The notes under the pieces are model-generated. The model saw nothing but the letters and a program-made list of their open reading frames with translations, was not told the origin of the DNA and did no database searches. A DNA stretch of 17,499 bases, from the NCBI GenBank assembly GCA_002346535.1, contig DDZZ01000023.1, forward strand, positions 10,409 through 27,907, read 5' to 3'. This document shows positions 15,653-17,499 of this stretch, in pieces. Numbering within the stretch: the first letter of the stretch is position 1; the number at the start of each line of letters is the position of its first letter. Source of the stretch: Opitutales bacterium UBA2995. Lineage in GTDB: Bacteria > Verrucomicrobiota > Verrucomicrobiia > Opitutales > UBA2995. The position numbers and the translations under genes were made by a program.

Positions 15653-15985
15653 ATGTCTAAGATTTTCGAACTTACTTCCGACGGGTGGGTACCTTATACC
15701 TATGACGCGGAAAAGCCCGTCCTGCTTTTCAGTTGGCGTCAACCGTGCGAAAATTGCCTCGCGATACGTACGATGGTTGAGGAACTGGCCGAAGAGCTGT
15801 CGGACCGATTAAGCGTAATCGGATTAAATTTCGACCAGTATCAGGGACTTGCAGTCGAATTTGGCATTGATCGCCCGGAATCCATCACCCTCCTCGACAG
15901 AGGCGACAAAGTTGCCGAACTCATCGAACCAGATTCCAAAGCGGCCATTATGGCCTTGGTCGACGAGCATTTTTCGATGGATTAA
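15653..15985 (+). CDS. Thioredoxin-like protein with CENC motif
   Basis: A 110-residue protein with no signal peptide or membrane segment, so cytoplasmic. KPVLLFSWRQPCENCLAIR (21-39) places the CxxC pair (Cys32, Cys35) at the end of the first strand and start of the long helix, as in thioredoxins. SDRLSVIGLNFDQYQGLAVE and SITLLDRGDKVAEL correspond to the later strands, and the length fits the family. The dipeptide between the cysteines is Glu-Asn, not Gly-Pro. The usual Ile-Pro-Thr cis-proline loop is not obvious; Pro75 (DRPES) lies a little earlier. It probably reduces or carries electrons to a partner disulfide. The FAD protein begins 77 bases downstream on the same strand, so a flavoprotein partner is plausible. 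No close Shine-Dalgarno is seen. Confidence 0.72.
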   Translation: MSKIFELTSDGWVPYTYDAEKPVLLFSWRQPCENCLAIRTMVEELAEELSDRLSVIGLNFDQYQGLAVEFGIDRPESITLLDRGDKVAELIEPDSKAAIMALVDEHFSMD

Positions 15986-16062
15986 AATTTTGCTCGCCTT
16001 CGAAAATAGCCCAAAATCATTTTCTTACTTCGTATCCAGTTAAATTAAACGAATCTAAAAAA

Positions 16063-17499
16063 ATGAAATACAGCACTGAGTGGAATCCATTTGGAATGGA
16101 ATATGATGTCGCCGTTTTCGGTGGCGGATTATCGGGTTCGGCAGCGGCTTTGACGGCGGCTGAAAAGGGCCAACGCGTTTTGCTCGTTGAAAGGCGCAGT
16201 GCGCTTGGATGGGAGACGACCCGTGCCTTTCAGTGCGACCTGCCGGAAAGCGATTCCCCCACAGTGCGACGTCTGCGCGATCGATTGAAGAAAATCAATG
16301 CGATAGCTGATGATCGCATCGACTCGGCAAGGACGGAATACCTTCTCGATTTAATTGTAGAAGAGAATGACGTTGATTTGCTTCTCTATTCTCAGGCGGT
16401 GGAAGTATGCGTCGGAGAGGATGGTATCTACGGAGTAGTAATCGGAAACAAAAGCGGCGAACAATTGGTCCGCGCCAAGGTTTTCGTAGACGCAACAGAA
16501 GAAGCGTTACTTTTCAAACAGCTGGGAGCCGAATTCCACAATGTTAGCCAACGTTCTTGGCGGCAGGCATTTTTCTTTAATAATGTCGAGAACCCAAGTG
16601 ACTTACTTGGATATGTGGCCAATGGCGTGGGCATGGAAGATATCGTTCTTCGATCATCCCCGTGGGAGGGCGAAGTATGTGTCGAATTCACTATTCCGTA
16701 TTACACATCCCTAGATGGACGCGTTAAGATACGGGATGTCGTCGCCTACCTAAGAGAAGCTCTACCATCTTTAGGCAAAGCGAGCGTAAGCCATGCGGCA
16801 TTTGAGGCGTTTCCTCTCGATTCCGGAGCCGTTTTAGCCGAAAACGGAGCCGAGGATGTTAAACATGAAAATTTGCTGGCTTGCGGAACTTGGTCAGTTA
16901 GCGATGTCTCCGAGCGGCAAAATTTCAATAACAACACTAGCAGGATCGATCTGGGTGAAAAAGCCGGAGAAGAAGCGGCAAAGATTGCTGCAAGCAGCAA
17001 ATCGATAAGTGGAAATGAATTTGCAAGCTCACAACGCCAAACACAATCTCTTCAAGCCGATGTAGTCGTTGCGGGAGCCGGTACTGGAGGAAGCTATGCC
17101 GCCATTGCTGCGGCAAAAGCTGGTGCTAAAGTGATCGTATTGGAAGCGTGTACGATGATCGGGGGAATGGAAACCGGCGGCGGCATGCACGTACCGGGCC
17201 ACGGAGTAAAAGGAGGCGTTCAGGACGAGGTCTTTCAGCGCGCCCGCGAGTACCACAAACTCTTCAAGGGAGGCTACACCATTCCCATGCCAAACCCGAT
17301 ATTAAAAGCGATCGTGTTCGAGGAGATCTACAAGGAGCTGGGTATCGAAATCATCTTCGGAGCTACGGTTACGGGTGCGGTCAAGGTGGGAAATCGGATC
17401 ACCGCGGCAATGGCGGCTACCCCCGAAGGGCCGGTGATGGTCAATGCAGACGTTTTTATTGATTCAACCGGAGACGCCGATCTGGCCATTATGGCAGGT
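16063..17499 (+). CDS. Tandem FAD-dependent oxidoreductase (partial, continues past right edge)
   Basis: The frame stays open for 479 codons to the last base. The first module begins YDVAVFGGGLSGSAAALTAA (14-33), a Rossmann GxGxxG-type FAD-binding motif with VLLVER after it. It closes near NLLACGTWSVSDVSERQNF and GEKAGEEAAKIA, the usual late FAD contacts. A second complete dinucleotide motif, ADVVVAGAGTGGSYAAIAAA (332-351) with KVIVLE, then starts, followed by IGGMETGGGMHVPG and later FIDSTGDADLA, both typical of the FAD-dependent oxidoreductase family PF12831. The protein therefore contains two flavin modules in one chain, which is uncommon. No signal peptide is visible. It is a likely operon partner of the thioredoxin-like gene. 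The substrate is unknown; relatives act on sugars, amines or other polar compounds. Confidence 0.85.
   Translation, partial: MKYSTEWNPFGMEYDVAVFGGGLSGSAAALTAAEKGQRVLLVERRSALGWETTRAFQCDLPESDSPTVRRLRDRLKKINAIADDRIDSARTEYLLDLIVEENDVDLLLYSQAVEVCVGEDGIYGVVIGNKSGEQLVRAKVFVDATEEALLFKQLGAEFHNVSQRSWRQAFFFNNVENPSDLLGYVANGVGMEDIVLRSSPWEGEVCVEFTIPYYTSLDGRVKIRDVVAYLREALPSLGKASVSHAAFEAFPLDSGAVLAENGAEDVKHENLLACGTWSVSDVSERQNFNNNTSRIDLGEKAGEEAAKIAASSKSISGNEFASSQRQTQSLQADVVVAGAGTGGSYAAIAAAKAGAKVIVLEACTMIGGMETGGGMHVPGHGVKGGVQDEVFQRAREYHKLFKGGYTIPMPNPILKAIVFEEIYKELGIEIIFGATVTGAVKVGNRITAAMAATPEGPVMVNADVFIDSTGDADLAIMAG

Noticed and set aside
1..17499. CRISPR array, prophage or defence system
   Set aside because: No regularly spaced repeats, phage structural genes or known defence domains were seen.

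Overview
The window reads as a piece of a heterotrophic, probably marine or sediment bacterium of the Planctomycetota-Verrucomicrobiota group, with a Verrucomicrobiota/Opitutae-like relative as the best guess. This rests on the density of secreted formylglycine sulfatases, a sialate O-acetylesterase remnant, a GH32-like hydrolase, middling GC, and start codons that mostly lack Shine-Dalgarno sequences. No marker gene settles the phylum, so this is inference.

Left part (1-4722). A decayed IS3-type transposase orfA fragment lies at the left edge. Next, on the minus strand, a secreted BD-FAE-like esterase sits upstream of a lipoprotein S1 sulfatase, 19 bases apart, so probably one transcript. 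A mostly gene-poor stretch (2594-3246) holds at best one doubtful small membrane ORF. A second sulfatase, paralogous to the first, follows on the plus strand. Middle (4770-8628). Three plus- and minus-strand units follow: the wreck of a sialate O-acetylesterase, a TSUP anion transporter, a frameshifted Tyr/Ser-rich secreted-protein remnant, an isoaspartyl methyltransferase with its own signal peptide, and an EamA transporter.

Sulfatase operon (13124 down to 7735, minus strand). Three different sulfatases and the EamA transporter are packed with gaps of 18, 12 and 14 bases. They lie behind a plausible promoter whose -10 is embedded in a nested palindrome. The three active-site signatures differ: CEPSR (canonical), CHSSR and CWSSR (Ser in place of the usual Pro). 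The CHSSR gene carries a REPIN-like inverted repeat inserted in frame in its signal-peptide region. Right part: tRNA-His(GTG), a GH32-like hydrolase with degenerate catalytic motifs, a 450-base gene-free region, a small thioredoxin-like CxxC protein, and the first 479 codons of a protein with two tandem FAD-binding Rossmann domains that runs off the window.

Taken together, five sulfatases, an esterase, a GH32-like enzyme and a remnant acetylesterase suggest extracellular stripping of sulfate and acyl groups from a complex polysaccharide. The TSUP protein could move the released sulfur oxyanions. No polysaccharide lyase, SusC/SusD pair, or sulfatase-maturing enzyme (FGE or anSME) is present, so maturation must be encoded elsewhere. 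The area carries several signs of decay and rearrangement: IS remnant, REPIN insertion and two broken genes.
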